Assembly: GCA_000716465.1 (NCBI GenBank)
Contig: JNWL01000002.1
Coordinates: forward strand, 248,001 to 312,000
Source of the DNA: Streptomyces bikiniensis
GTDB taxonomy: Bacteria; Actinomycetota; Actinomycetes; Streptomycetales; Streptomycetaceae
Direction of reading: 5' to 3'
DNA length: 64,000 nt
Of this stretch, positions 18,777 through 28,131 are shown piece after piece. The translations under genes were made by a program, and so were the position numbers. Numbering within the stretch: position 1 is the stretch's first letter; every line of letters begins with the position of its first letter. The notes beneath the pieces were generated by a model, which was given only the letters and a program-made list of their open reading frames with translations, was not told the DNA's origin and searched no databases.

Positions 18777-20723
18777 GTGGCTCTGCTGACCCGTATCAGG
18801 GGACCGCGAGACCTGGACCGGCTCTCCCCGGAACAGCTGGACCAGCTGGCCGACGAGATCCGGACGTTCCTCGTGGACGCCGTCTCCAAGACCGGCGGGC
18901 ACCTCGGACCCAACCTGGGCGTGGTCGAGCTGACCATCGCCCTGCACCGCGTCTTCGACTCCCCGAAGGACAAGGTCCTCTGGGACACCGGCCACCAGAG
19001 CTACGTCCACAAGCTCCTCACCGGCCGCCAGGACTTCTCCCGGCTCAAGATGAAGGGCGGCCTCTCCGGCTACCCCTCGCAGGCCGAGTCCGAGCACGAC
19101 GTCATCGAGAACTCGCACGCCTCCACGGTCCTCGGCTGGGCCGACGGCCTGGCCAAGGCGAACGAGGTCCTGAAGAAGGACGACCACGTCGTGGCCGTCA
19201 TCGGCGACGGCGCCCTCACCGGCGGCATGGCCTGGGAGGCGCTGAACAACATCGCCGCCGCCAAGGACCGCCCCCTCGTCATCGTCGTCAACGACAACGA
19301 GCGCTCCTACGCGCCCACCATCGGCGGCCTCGCCAACCACCTGGCGACCCTGCGCACCACCGACGGCTACGAGCGCTTCCTCGCCCGCGGCAAGGACATC
19401 CTGGAGCGCACCCCGGTCGTCGGGAAGCCGCTCTACGAGACCCTGCACGGCGCCAAGAAGGGCCTCAAGGACTTCATCGCCCCCCAGGGCATGTTCGAGG
19501 ACCTCGGCCTCAAGTACGTCGGCCCCATCGACGGCCACGACATCGAGGCCCTGGAGTCCGCCCTGACGCGCGCCAAGCGCTTCGGCGGCCCCGTCATCGT
19601 CCACTGCCTCACCGAGAAGGGCCGCGGCTACCAGCCCGCCCTCCAGGACGAGGCCGACCGCTTCCACGCCGTCGGCAAGATCCACCCCGACACCGGCCTC
19701 CCGATCGCCACCTCCGGCGCCGACTGGACCGGCGTCTTCGCCGACGAGATGGTCGCCCTCGGCAAGGAGCGCGCGGACGTCGTCGCCATCACCGCGGCCA
19801 TGCTCCAGCCCGTCGGCCTCGACAAGTTCGCCAAGGCCTTCCCCGAGCGCGTCTTCGACGTCGGCATCGCCGAGCAGCACGGCGCGGTCTCCGCGGCCGG
19901 CCTGGCCACCGGCGGCCTCCACCCGGTCTTCGCGGTGTACGCCACCTTCCTCAACCGCGCCTTCGACCAGGTCCTGATGGACGTGGCCCTGCACAAGTGC
20001 GGCGTCACCTTCGTCCTCGACCGGGCCGGCGTCACCGGCACCGACGGCGCCTCCCACAACGGCATGTGGGACATGTCGATCCTCCAGGTCGTACCCGGCC
20101 TGCGGCTCGCCGCCCCGCGCGACGCCGACCAGGTCCGCGCCCAGCTCCGCGAGGCCGTCGAGGTCACCGACGCGCCCACCGTGGTCCGCTTCTCCAAGGG
20201 CGCGGTCGGCCCCGCCGTCCCCGCCCTGCGCCGCGTCGGTGGCATGGACGTGCTCCGCGAGCCCGGCACCGACAGGCCCGACGTCCTCCTGGTCTCGGTC
20301 GGCGCCCTGGCGCCGATGTGCCTGGAGATCGCCGACCTCCTCGACCGGCAGGGCATCTCCACCACCGTGGTCGACCCCCGCTGGGTCAAGCCCGTCGACG
20401 AGGCCCTCGCCCCGCTCGCCGCGCGCCACCGGGTCGTCGTCACCGTCGAGGACAACAGCCGCGTCGGCGGCGTCGGCTCGGCCGTCGCCCAGGCGCTCCG
20501 CGACGCCGGCGTGGACGTGCCGCTGCGCGACTTCGGCATCCCGCCGCGCTTCCTCGACCACGCCTCCCGCGCCGAGGTCCTGGCCGAGATCGGTCTGACC
20601 GCCCCGGACGTCGCCCGGCAGGTCACCGGCCTCGTCTCCCGCCTCGACGGCCGGTACGAGGACAGCGCGGAGGAGAGCGCCGAGAAGAGCGGCGCCAAGA
20701 CCGCGGAGCCCGCCCGGGACTGA
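18777..20723 (+). CDS. dxs: 1-deoxy-D-xylulose-5-phosphate synthase
   Basis: The 648-residue thiamine-diphosphate enzyme condenses pyruvate and glyceraldehyde 3-phosphate, the first step of the MEP isoprenoid pathway. Seen are [13 protein letters not shown], the TPP-binding [26 protein letters not shown], the transketolase-type [14 protein letters not shown] and [18 protein letters not shown]. The GTG at 18777 follows AAGGAGG at 7 bases. A Ser/Glu-rich tail of about 20 residues extends beyond the usual C-terminus. From memory this is the SCO6013 copy; Streptomyces often has two. Confidence 0.96.
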   Translation: MALLTRIRGPRDLDRLSPEQLDQLADEIRTFLVDAVSKTGGHLGPNLGVVELTIALHRVFDSPKDKVLWDTGHQSYVHKLLTGRQDFSRLKMKGGLSGYPSQAESEHDVIENSHASTVLGWADGLAKANEVLKKDDHVVAVIGDGALTGGMAWEALNNIAAAKDRPLVIVVNDNERSYAPTIGGLANHLATLRTTDGYERFLARGKDILERTPVVGKPLYETLHGAKKGLKDFIAPQGMFEDLGLKYVGPIDGHDIEALESALTRAKRFGGPVIVHCLTEKGRGYQPALQDEADRFHAVGKIHPDTGLPIATSGADWTGVFADEMVALGKERADVVAITAAMLQPVGLDKFAKAFPERVFDVGIAEQHGAVSAAGLATGGLHPVFAVYATFLNRAFDQVLMDVALHKCGVTFVLDRAGVTGTDGASHNGMWDMSILQVVPGLRLAAPRDADQVRAQLREAVEVTDAPTVVRFSKGAVGPAVPALRRVGGMDVLREPGTDRPDVLLVSVGALAPMCLEIADLLDRQGISTTVVDPRWVKPVDEALAPLAARHRVVVTVEDNSRVGGVGSAVAQALRDAGVDVPLRDFGIPPRFLDHASRAEVLAEIGLTAPDVARQVTGLVSRLDGRYEDSAEESAEKSGAKTAEPARD

Positions 20724-20761
20724 CCCCGCACCACCTCCGTACCACCCCCGCGCCACCCATT

Positions 20762-20799
20762 GGGCCGGTCGGCCCACCCTCCCGGGTGCCGACCGGCCC
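20762..20799 (+). terminator. Terminator-like hairpin after dxs
   Basis: GGGCCGGTCGGC and GCCGACCGGCCC form a perfect 12-base stem with a 14-base loop. It lies between dxs and the amino-acid permease gene. Confidence 0.6.
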
Positions 20800-20898
20800 G
20801 TTCGCGTGCATCCTGGCTCTGTTCGGGCAGACGTCGTCACAGCCTCCGACCCGCGGAGGCACCGGGACCGACGTCGGACGGAGCGCGGAGGTGCCACG

Positions 20899-22413
20899 GT
20901 GAGCACGGACCAACACCCAAGGGCCAATTCCGGTGTGTTCCGGACCAAGACGGTCGAGCAGTCGATCCGGGACACGGAGGAGCCGGAGCACGCCCTCAAG
21001 AAGTCCCTGTCCGCCTGGGACCTGACGGTCTTCGGCGTCGGCGTCATCATCGGCACCGGCATCTTCGTCCTCACCGGCAAGGTCGCCAAGGAGAACGCGG
21101 GCCCGGCGACGGCCCTCGCCTTCGTCGCCGCCGGCATCGTCTGCGCCCTCGCCGCCCTCTGCTACGCCGAGTTCGCCTCGACGGTGCCGGTGGCCGGATC
21201 GGCGTACACCTTCGCGTACGCCTCCATCGGCGAGCTGCCCGCCTGGATCATCGGCTGGGACCTCGTCCTGGAGTTCGCCCTCGGTACGGCGGTGGTGGCC
21301 GTCGGCTGGTCGGGCTACGTCCGGTCGCTCATGGACAACGCCGGCTGGCACCTGCCGGCGGCCCTTGAGGGGCCGGACGCGCCCGGCGGGACCTTCGACA
21401 TCCTGGCGTTCCTGCTCGTCCTGGTCCTCACCGTCGTCCTCGTCCTGGGCATGAAGCTCTCCGCCCGGATCACCGCGCTCGTCGTGGCGATCAAGGTGAC
21501 CGTGGTGATGATCGTGATCGTCGCCGGTCTGTTCTTCGTCGTCGGCGACAACTACAAGCCCTTCATCCCGCCGGCCGTCACCCCGGAGGGCGGCGGCTCC
21601 AACTGGGACTCCCCGCTGGTCCAGCTCCTCTTCGGGTACGAGCCGACGAACTTCGGCGTCATGGGCATCTTCACCGCCGCCTCCGTCGTCTTCTTCGCCT
21701 TCATCGGCTTCGACGTGGTGGCCACCGCCGCCGAGGAGACCAAGCTGCCGCAGCGGGACATGCCCCGGGGCATCCTCGGCTCGCTCCTCATCTGCACCGT
21801 GCTCTACGTGGCCGTCTCCCTCGTCGTCACCGGCATGCAGAACTACAAGGAGCTGTCCGTCAGCGCCCCGCTCGCCGACGCCTTCAAAGCCGCCGGCCAT
21901 CCCTTCTACGCGGGCGTGATCAGCTTCGGCGCCGCCGTCGGCCTCACCACGGTCTGTCTGATCCTGCTCCTCGGCCAGACCCGCGTCTTCTTCGCGATGA
22001 GCCGCGACGGCCTGCTGCCGCGCTTCTTCTCCGTCACGCACCCGCGGTTCAGGACCCCGTACCGGCCGACGATCCTGCTCGGCGTCGTCATCGCGATCGT
22101 CGCCGGCTTCACCAGCATCAACGAACTGGCGACCCTGGTGAACATCGGCACCCTCTTCGCCTTCGTGATGGTCGCGGCCGGCGTCATCGTCCTGCGCCGC
22201 ACCCGCCCCGACCTGCCGCGCGCCTTCCGCACCCCCTGGGTGCCCGCGCTGCCGATCCTCTCCATCGCGGCCTCGCTCTGGCTGATGCTCAACCTGCCGG
22301 GCGAGACCTGGTTCCGGTTCGCGGTCTGGATGGCGATCGGCGTCGTCGTGTACTTCCTGTACGGGCGGAGTCACAGCCGGTTGGGCCGGGAGGGCCAGGA
22401 CGCCCGGTACTGA
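20899..22413 (+). CDS. APC-superfamily cationic amino-acid permease
   Basis: The 504-residue protein has about 12-14 predicted membrane helices. The first is the unwound substrate helix LTVFGVGVIIGTGIFVLTG. EFASTVPVAGSAYTFAYASI and FFAFIGFDVVATAAEE are typical of the cationic-amino-acid transporter (CAT/YfnA) group. GTG at 20899 has GGAGG 7 bases upstream. The substrate cannot be fixed from sequence; basic amino acids are typical for the group. It stands alone, with intergenic hairpin structure before it. Confidence 0.88.
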   Translation: MSTDQHPRANSGVFRTKTVEQSIRDTEEPEHALKKSLSAWDLTVFGVGVIIGTGIFVLTGKVAKENAGPATALAFVAAGIVCALAALCYAEFASTVPVAGSAYTFAYASIGELPAWIIGWDLVLEFALGTAVVAVGWSGYVRSLMDNAGWHLPAALEGPDAPGGTFDILAFLLVLVLTVVLVLGMKLSARITALVVAIKVTVVMIVIVAGLFFVVGDNYKPFIPPAVTPEGGGSNWDSPLVQLLFGYEPTNFGVMGIFTAASVVFFAFIGFDVVATAAEETKLPQRDMPRGILGSLLICTVLYVAVSLVVTGMQNYKELSVSAPLADAFKAAGHPFYAGVISFGAAVGLTTVCLILLLGQTRVFFAMSRDGLLPRFFSVTHPRFRTPYRPTILLGVVIAIVAGFTSINELATLVNIGTLFAFVMVAAGVIVLRRTRPDLPRAFRTPWVPALPILSIAASLWLMLNLPGETWFRFAVWMAIGVVVYFLYGRSHSRLGREGQDARY

Positions 22414-22521
22414 GGGGCCGCCGGAAGCGGGGCGGCGGGCGAGGGGAAGAGCGTTCGAAGGGGCCGCTACAGTCGGCTCGTATCCGACCCGCACCCCGAT
22501 GACCGGAGCGCTGCACCTCTC

Positions 22522-23607
22522 ATGGCGAATCGATCCGAGGCCCCCGCCGCCCGCCCCCACGGCCCCTCCGCCGACCCCCGCCTGCGGGGCTCCTGGCTGG
22601 CCCGCGGGAAGGAGGGCAGATTCAGCCTCTACCTGCCCCGGGACGGCGGAGTGGTGCGCTGGACGGAGAACGCCGGCGGCGGCTGGAGCGGGCCCGTGCC
22701 GATCGGCGGCGGCAGCGGCGGGCTGCTGCCCAGCCTCTCGGTGGGCCAGGGCGCCGACGGGTACGTGCACCTCGTCGGCCTCCGGTCCGTGGCGGGCGGC
22801 GAGCCGGACCGCGTCGAACTGGTGCACAGCACCCAGTACCAGACGGGCCGTCCGGCCCTGGAGTGGCGCTCGATCACCCATCCCAACGGCGCCGCCCACC
22901 AGTGGACCGGGACCCCCTCCGTGACCGTGGACGGCATCGGGCGCGCGTACGTCTTCTGCCGGAACGGCGGCGGCGGCATCAGCGTGCGGGCCCAGAAGGA
23001 CGCGGGCGGCTGGCACCCCTGGTGGGACCTGCTCGGCTCCAAGACCGACCCCCTGCCGGTGGCCGTCACCAACGGGTCGGGCTTCGTGGAGCTGTACTCC
23101 TCGCACGCCGCGGGGCTCGTCCGCTACGTGCAGCGCGAGTCCGGTGCGAAGCCGCTCCGCGAGGAGCTCCTCCCGGCCCCGGTCACCATGGGCACCATGG
23201 CGGCCGTGCAGGGTCCCTCCGGGCACGTCACCGCCTTCTACCTGGACAAGGAGGGGCGGGTGTGCGCCTGGTCGCCCGAGCGGGCCCTGGAGCCCGTGCC
23301 CCTCGGCGGGGCGGTCGGCGAGGGCCCGCTGAGCGTCGTCCGCCGTTCCGTCGACGGCCTCGACCACACGCTGCTCGCCCAGCGCGACTCCTCGGGCCGG
23401 ATGCTGTTCGCCTCCTACCCGGCGGAGCGGGAGGGGACCGAGCTGCGCTGGACCCCCTCGGGCCCCGCCGTCCAGGGCCCCCCGGTCCTGGCGGGCGACG
23501 CCTCCGGCACCGTCGTCGCCGCGGCGGTCGCTCCGGGCGGCGAGCCGATAGTGGCGGGCCGGGAGGCGGGGACGGGTCTCCTGCCGGGGACGTGGACGCG
23601 GATCTGA
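22522..23607 (+). CDS. Conserved protein with propeller-like repeats (paralogue A)
   Basis: The 361-residue protein has no signal peptide or membrane segment. It is made of repeated beta-rich units of about 45-50 residues, each ending in a Trp/Gly-rich strand: SWLARGKEGRFSLYLPRDGG, WTENAGGGWSGP, GADGYVHLVGLRS, GRPALEWRSITHPNG and WHPWWDLLG. This resembles lectin-like propellers that bind sugars. It is clearly related to the C-terminal two-thirds of the protein at 24998-26572: both share LVHSTQYQTGRPAL or AVQYQSGRPLAP types of segment in the same order. ATG at 22522 is the first start. Function is unknown; its place in the surface-polymer region suggests glycan binding. Confidence 0.75.
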   Translation: MANRSEAPAARPHGPSADPRLRGSWLARGKEGRFSLYLPRDGGVVRWTENAGGGWSGPVPIGGGSGGLLPSLSVGQGADGYVHLVGLRSVAGGEPDRVELVHSTQYQTGRPALEWRSITHPNGAAHQWTGTPSVTVDGIGRAYVFCRNGGGGISVRAQKDAGGWHPWWDLLGSKTDPLPVAVTNGSGFVELYSSHAAGLVRYVQRESGAKPLREELLPAPVTMGTMAAVQGPSGHVTAFYLDKEGRVCAWSPERALEPVPLGGAVGEGPLSVVRRSVDGLDHTLLAQRDSSGRMLFASYPAEREGTELRWTPSGPAVQGPPVLAGDASGTVVAAAVAPGGEPIVAGREAGTGLLPGTWTRI

Positions 23608-23613
23608 CCCCGG

Positions 23614-23668
23614 ACGTGCCGGTGCCCCGGGCCCCCTCAGAGGGAGGGGGCCCGGGGCACCGGCACGT
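23614..23668. terminator. Bidirectional terminator between convergent genes
   Basis: A long, nearly perfect hairpin with outer arms ACGTGCCGGTGCCCCGGG and CCCGGGGCACCGGCACGT lies between the convergent ends of the propeller-like gene and the LCP gene. Confidence 0.8.
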
Positions 23669-23678
23669 CGGGGCGCGG

Positions 23679-24761
23679 TCAGCCGCCCGTGGCGGGGGAC
23701 TTCTTCGCGGACGCGGGGATCTCGGCGTCCTCGCGGATCGCCTTCCACAGCTGGGTGGCGTTCGGCTCGGCGGGGACGACGCGGTTCGGGTCCTTCTTGT
23801 CGTAGGCGACCGGCAGCATGATCGTCTCCATGTTCTGCGGGTCGACGCCGTTCAGGCTGCGGCCGAACTCGCTGAGCGCGGTCAGGGAGGCCAGCGCGGA
23901 GTCGGTGGTGAGCGCCTTGGTCGCCGAGTCGGCGATCTTGTAGCTCTTGGCGGGGCTGCCGAGCAGGTCCTGCTTCTTGACCTCGGAGAGGAGGGCGGTC
24001 AGGAACTGCTGCTGGAGGCTGATGCGGCCGAGGTCGCTGCCGTCGCCGACGCCGTGGCGGGTGCGGACGAAGGCGAGCGACTGGGTGCCGTCGAGCCGCT
24101 GCGGGCCGGCTTCGAGGTGGAGGCCGCTCTGCTTGTCGTCGATCGGCTCCTTCACGTCGACCGTGACCCCGCCGATGGCGTCGACCAGGTCCTTGAAGCC
24201 GGCGAAGTCGATCTCCAGGAAGTGGTCGAGCCGGACCCCGGACATCGACTCCACGGTCTTGACCACGCAGGCCGGACCGAACTGGGCGTAGACGGAGTTG
24301 AACATGACCCGCTGGGCCGGGGGCGCGGCCGAGCCGTCGCCGCGGACGCACTCGGGCCGGGTGACCAGGGTGTCGCGCGGGATGCTCACGGCGACGGCCT
24401 CGGTCCGCCCCTCGGGCACGTGCACCACGAGCGCGGTGTCCGAGCGGCCCCCGCCGACGTTGCCGCCGGCCAGGTCGCCGTTGGCGCCCGCCCGCGAGTC
24501 GGAGCCCAGGACGAGCAGGTTCTGGCCGCTGGTGGGCAGCTTCTCCGGGCGGTCGTCGCCGAGCGCCTTCTCGATGTCGACGCCCTTGATGTTGCCGTCG
24601 AGGCTGCTGTACATCCAGTACGCGCCGCCGCCCGCGGCCAGGAGCAGGACGAGCAGCGTCAGCAGGACGATCCGGCCGGTTCTGCGGCGCTTGCGGGGCG
24701 GCCGCGAGGCGCGGGCGGAACGGCGGCCGCCGGTGTCGGGCGTGCGTGTGTCCTGGCTCAT
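23679..24761 (-). CDS. LytR-CpsA-Psr (LCP) family ligase
   Basis: The 360-residue protein has a basic N-terminus (RPPRKRRRTGR), one membrane helix at about residues 30-50, then an extracellular LCP domain. LCP enzymes move lipid-linked polymers such as teichoic acids onto peptidoglycan. Conserved residues are in NLLVLGSDSR, GRSDTALVVHV, SIPRDTLV (key Arg/Asp) and FVRTRHGVGDGSDLGRI. The ATG at 24761 begins the basic segment. It lies between the two propeller-like genes, just upstream of the polymer-synthesis genes, and is a good candidate for attaching their product to the wall. Confidence 0.92.
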   Translation of the reverse strand: MSQDTRTPDTGGRRSARASRPPRKRRRTGRIVLLTLLVLLLAAGGGAYWMYSSLDGNIKGVDIEKALGDDRPEKLPTSGQNLLVLGSDSRAGANGDLAGGNVGGGRSDTALVVHVPEGRTEAVAVSIPRDTLVTRPECVRGDGSAAPPAQRVMFNSVYAQFGPACVVKTVESMSGVRLDHFLEIDFAGFKDLVDAIGGVTVDVKEPIDDKQSGLHLEAGPQRLDGTQSLAFVRTRHGVGDGSDLGRISLQQQFLTALLSEVKKQDLLGSPAKSYKIADSATKALTTDSALASLTALSEFGRSLNGVDPQNMETIMLPVAYDKKDPNRVVPAEPNATQLWKAIREDAEIPASAKKSPATGG

Positions 24762-24997
24762 GGTGCGGTGATTCCTCGCATCTGCTGACGGCGTCGGGCG
24801 ACGGGGAATCCGGTTTCCCCCCCGGTCGTACAGGGGCCGCGGGCGCCTGTGACCGTGCAGTATAGGCCGCTGTCGGACATGTGTACGACGGGTACGGATT
24901 TTCCGGTCCCCGTGCGGCCGTCTATCGTTCCGGGGAGGCGTCGGTCGAAAGGATGATCGACGGGGTGGCGAACGGCAGTCGACTACAGGGGGCGGAG

Positions 24998-26572
24998 ATG
25001 GCGCGAGGAACCGACCGGAGAACACGGTCCGGGCGCCTCGCGGGCGGCGCCCGCCCCGCCCCCGGCCTGCTGCTCCTGGTGGTGGCCGCGCCCGCCGAGG
25101 CGATCGCGCCGCTCGGCGCGGAGCCGCCCGGCGTGCCCCTCGCCGTGGTCTGCCTCGGCCGGGGGGAGCCCGGCGAGGCCGAGGCCCTCGGCTCCGCCCT
25201 GGCCGCCGCGCGGGAGCGCGGGCACCGGATCGCCGGCGAGCCGTACGTGCTGGACGTCCGGGGCGACGCCGGGGAACGGCTGCTCGACCTCTTCCTCGAC
25301 CTCGGCCCGACCCGGGTCGGCACGCTCGACCCCGACCCGGAGAGCGTCGCCGTCGAGGGCGGGGAACGGAAGTACGCGGTCGTCGAGCCCCCCGCCCGGG
25401 GGGCCGCCGCCCGGGCCGCCCTGGCTGCGGCCCGCGCGTACCAGGAGCGCACCGGCCGGCCGGTGTACGTGGACTGCCGGCGCGCCGGCACCGATCCGTA
25501 CGCCCCGGGGGAGGCCGCCTCCCGGTACCCCCGGCAGAGCCGCTGGCTCACCCGGGGCGCGGACGGGCGCCTCTCCGTCCACCTGCTGTCCGCCGCCGGC
25601 GTCCTGCGCTGGACGGAGACCGCGCCGGGGGGACCGGACTGGGACGGCCCCGAACTGCTCGAAACGCCTCCGGAACTGATGCCGGGTCTCACCGTGCTCC
25701 AGGGCTCCGACGGGTACGTCCGCCTCCTCGGCCTGCGCAGGGCCACGGACAAGGGGGAGCGGGCCCTGGAGGTCGTCACCGCCGTCCAGTACCAGAGCGG
25801 CCGGCCGCTCGCCCCCTGGCAGTCGATCGGCAACCCGAACGCGCGCGAGTGGGAGCGGGCCCGGCAGGTCGGCTTCCCCGTCGCCGCGCTCGACGCCGAG
25901 GGCGCCCTGCACGTCTTCGTGCGCAACGTCGGGCGCGGCATCAGCACCCGGCGCCAGGACCGGGCCGGGCACTGGACCGGCTGGGAGCACCTGCGCGGCC
26001 TGCGGGTCGCCGACGAGCTGGCCGCCGTCCCCGGCCCGGGCGGCGGCGTCGACCTCGTGGCCCGGCGCCGCGACCGCGCGGAGGCCGTGCGCTGGCACTA
26101 CGACCCGGCGGCCCGGAGCTGGACGGAGGACCGGGAGGTCCCGGTCCGGATGGTCCCCGGCAGCCTCGCGGCCGCCCCCGAGGCCGGCGGCGTCCGCTTC
26201 CGGTACGCCGACACCAACGAACTCTGCCTCTGGCGGCCGGGCGCGCCCGCGCCGGAAGCCCTGGGCGGTGCCGACGGCAGCGGGGCCGCGACCGGTGCCG
26301 TCGGCGCGGCGGTCCAGGGCTGGTCCTGCACGGTACTGGTCCGGCCGGGCGGCGACGGGACGGTCGCGATCGGGGTGCACGCCGACGGCCGCCCCGACAC
26401 GGGCACCTGGTGGGCGCCCGGCGGCGAGCGGTCCCTGGTGGCTCCGGCGGTGGCCCTGGACGCCGGGGGGCGGGTGGTGGCGGCCGTGCTGGGCACCGAC
26501 GGGGAGCCCCGGGTCATGCGCCAGCGCGAGGGGGCGGAGGGGCTGGACTTCGAGCCCTGGCGGGCCCTTTGA
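24998..26572 (+). CDS. Conserved protein with propeller-like repeats (paralogue B)
   Basis: The 524-residue protein has two parts. Residues 1 to about 170 form an alpha/beta region of unknown type (VPLAVVCLGRGEPGEAEALG, LLDLFLDLGPTRVGTLDPDP) followed by Ala-rich helices. Residues about 180-520 repeat the beta-rich units of the protein at 22522-23607: SRWLTRGADGRLSVHLLS, VLRWTETAPGG, GSDGYVRLLGLRRA, VQYQSGRPLAPWQSIGNPNA and HVFVRNVGRGISTR. No export signal is seen. The ATG at 24998 has AGGGGG 6 bases upstream; in-frame starts at 24953 and 24965 are possible. Function is unknown; a sugar-binding role is inferred. Confidence 0.7.
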   Translation: MARGTDRRTRSGRLAGGARPAPGLLLLVVAAPAEAIAPLGAEPPGVPLAVVCLGRGEPGEAEALGSALAAARERGHRIAGEPYVLDVRGDAGERLLDLFLDLGPTRVGTLDPDPESVAVEGGERKYAVVEPPARGAAARAALAAARAYQERTGRPVYVDCRRAGTDPYAPGEAASRYPRQSRWLTRGADGRLSVHLLSAAGVLRWTETAPGGPDWDGPELLETPPELMPGLTVLQGSDGYVRLLGLRRATDKGERALEVVTAVQYQSGRPLAPWQSIGNPNAREWERARQVGFPVAALDAEGALHVFVRNVGRGISTRRQDRAGHWTGWEHLRGLRVADELAAVPGPGGGVDLVARRRDRAEAVRWHYDPAARSWTEDREVPVRMVPGSLAAAPEAGGVRFRYADTNELCLWRPGAPAPEALGGADGSGAATGAVGAAVQGWSCTVLVRPGGDGTVAIGVHADGRPDTGTWWAPGGERSLVAPAVALDAGGRVVAAVLGTDGEPRVMRQREGAEGLDFEPWRAL

Positions 26573-26656
26573 CGCAGGTGGGACCCGCCACATTCGACCC
26601 GTTCCAAGTTTCGAACGTCGATCGCATTTGCTAGTCTCATGCAGTCTTTATGTGAA

Positions 26657-26679
26657 CCACAAGTGGACCACATGTGTGG
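26657..26679. promoter_or_regulatory. Twin palindromes upstream of the polymer operon
   Basis: CCACAAGTGG (26657-26666) and CCACATGTGTGG (26668-26679) are two perfect palindromes one base apart, about 100 bases before the CDP-alcohol transferase start. The shared CCACA half-site and tight spacing suggest cooperative binding by a regulator. Its identity is unknown. Confidence 0.4.
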
Positions 26680-26775
26680 ATCGCGTGGACGGCCCCCCGG
26701 CCCGAACGCTTCGGGCGGCAGGCCAATGGCTGCCCTGCCGCACCAGATGTCCGTGCGCCGACGACTGAGGGGCTC

Positions 26776-28131
26776 ATGCAGAAGCTGTCACTCCGGGCTG
26801 TCCAGAAACTCACGTGCAAGAAGCGTGACGCCTGGTGGACCGTGCTCCTCGTCGACCCCGTCGCCACCCGGCTCGTCTGCCTCTTCGCCCGGTTCGACTG
26901 GATCACCCCGAACCGCGTCACCTGGGCCGCCCTCTTCGTCGGCCTCGGCTCGGCCGGCTTCTTCCTCAAGGGCGACTACGAGTCCCTCGCCATCGGCGCC
27001 GGGCTCTACCACGTCAGCTTCATCCTCGACTGCATCGACGGCAAGCTCGCCCGGCTCAAGGGCAACGGCTCCGTCTTCGGCGGCTGGCTCGACTACGTCT
27101 TCGACCGCATCCGGGTGCTGTTCTGCGCCCTCGCGCTGATGGGCGGCCAGTTCCTCCGGACCGACGAGCCGGTCTTCCTGCTCGCCGCCCTCGTCGTCGT
27201 CTTCCTCGACATGCTCCGCTACGTCGACGCGCTCCAGATCTACAAGATGCGCATGTCCATGCGCGCCAAGATCGAGGCCGTCACCCTCGCCCGGCAGGCC
27301 GAGGCCGGTGTGAAGGAGGAGGACCAGAAGGTCGTCTTCATGGAGGACCTGCTCCGCGCGAACCCCCTCGCGGAGGGCGAGACCCTCAAGGCCGCCGCGA
27401 CCACCCGGCCCGGCCAGCCCGAGGTCATCGACCTCCACCAGCAGTTCCGCAAGAGCTTCCCCTGGTACGCCCGCTTCCGCCACGCCCTCCTGCGCACCCG
27501 CATCCGGCCGCACCTGATCAGCGGCATCGAGTTCCAGATGTTCATCTTCATCGTCGGCCCCCTCATCGGCCACGTCCTCGTGACGACCGCGGTCTCCGCG
27601 ATCCTCCTGGGCGCCTTCGAACTCGTGATCATGTTCAAGTTCTGGCTCTCCACCCGCGACTTCACGCGCACCATGGAGCGCCTCGCGCCCGACAGCGTCC
27701 CCACCCGCGCGGGCTCCATCTCGCCCCACCTCCAGGCCGGCCGGCACCGCCGCCGCGAAGGCGACCAGGGACGCCCGGACACCGGCGCCGACGCGTGGAC
27801 GGACCAGGGCGACCCGTACTCCCGCGACGACCTGCGCCTCCAGGAGCACCCGTACTCCCGCGACGACCGGGACCGCCAGCACCTCCGGGGCTCCCAGGAC
27901 CATCCGTACCCCCACGACGCCCGGACGGAGCCGGACGGCTGGAACGAGCAGGTCACGTGGATGGACCAGCGCTTCCCCGCCCCCGAACCCGACGACGACC
28001 CCGGCTTCCAGCCGTACCCGCACCCCTACCCCGCCGAGCCCGAGGCGCAGGACACCGCGTGGCTCCCGCGCGTCCCCGCACAGCCCCACCCCGGCCACCA
28101 CCACGCGGACTCGGGGCAGAGCTGGTCATGA
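26776..28131 (+). CDS. CDP-alcohol phosphatidyltransferase-like membrane enzyme
   Basis: The 451-residue protein carries the CDP-alcohol phosphotransferase motif D-x2-DG-x2-AR-x8-G-x3-D-x3-D as DCIDGKLARLKGN followed by GGWLDYVFDR near residues 88-115. These integral membrane enzymes join a CDP-activated alcohol to a second alcohol, as in phospholipid or polymer-primer synthesis. Membrane helices flank the motif and recur around residues 255-290. The C-terminal 130 residues are hydrophilic with imperfect repeats (DPYSRDD, HPYSRDD, HPYPHD) and many His/Pro, which is unusual for the family. Its stop overlaps the start of the giant polymerase gene as ATGA, so the two act together, probably in teichoic-acid-like polymer synthesis. 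Confidence 0.85.
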   Translation: MQKLSLRAVQKLTCKKRDAWWTVLLVDPVATRLVCLFARFDWITPNRVTWAALFVGLGSAGFFLKGDYESLAIGAGLYHVSFILDCIDGKLARLKGNGSVFGGWLDYVFDRIRVLFCALALMGGQFLRTDEPVFLLAALVVVFLDMLRYVDALQIYKMRMSMRAKIEAVTLARQAEAGVKEEDQKVVFMEDLLRANPLAEGETLKAAATTRPGQPEVIDLHQQFRKSFPWYARFRHALLRTRIRPHLISGIEFQMFIFIVGPLIGHVLVTTAVSAILLGAFELVIMFKFWLSTRDFTRTMERLAPDSVPTRAGSISPHLQAGRHRRREGDQGRPDTGADAWTDQGDPYSRDDLRLQEHPYSRDDRDRQHLRGSQDHPYPHDARTEPDGWNEQVTWMDQRFPAPEPDDDPGFQPYPHPYPAEPEAQDTAWLPRVPAQPHPGHHHADSGQSWS

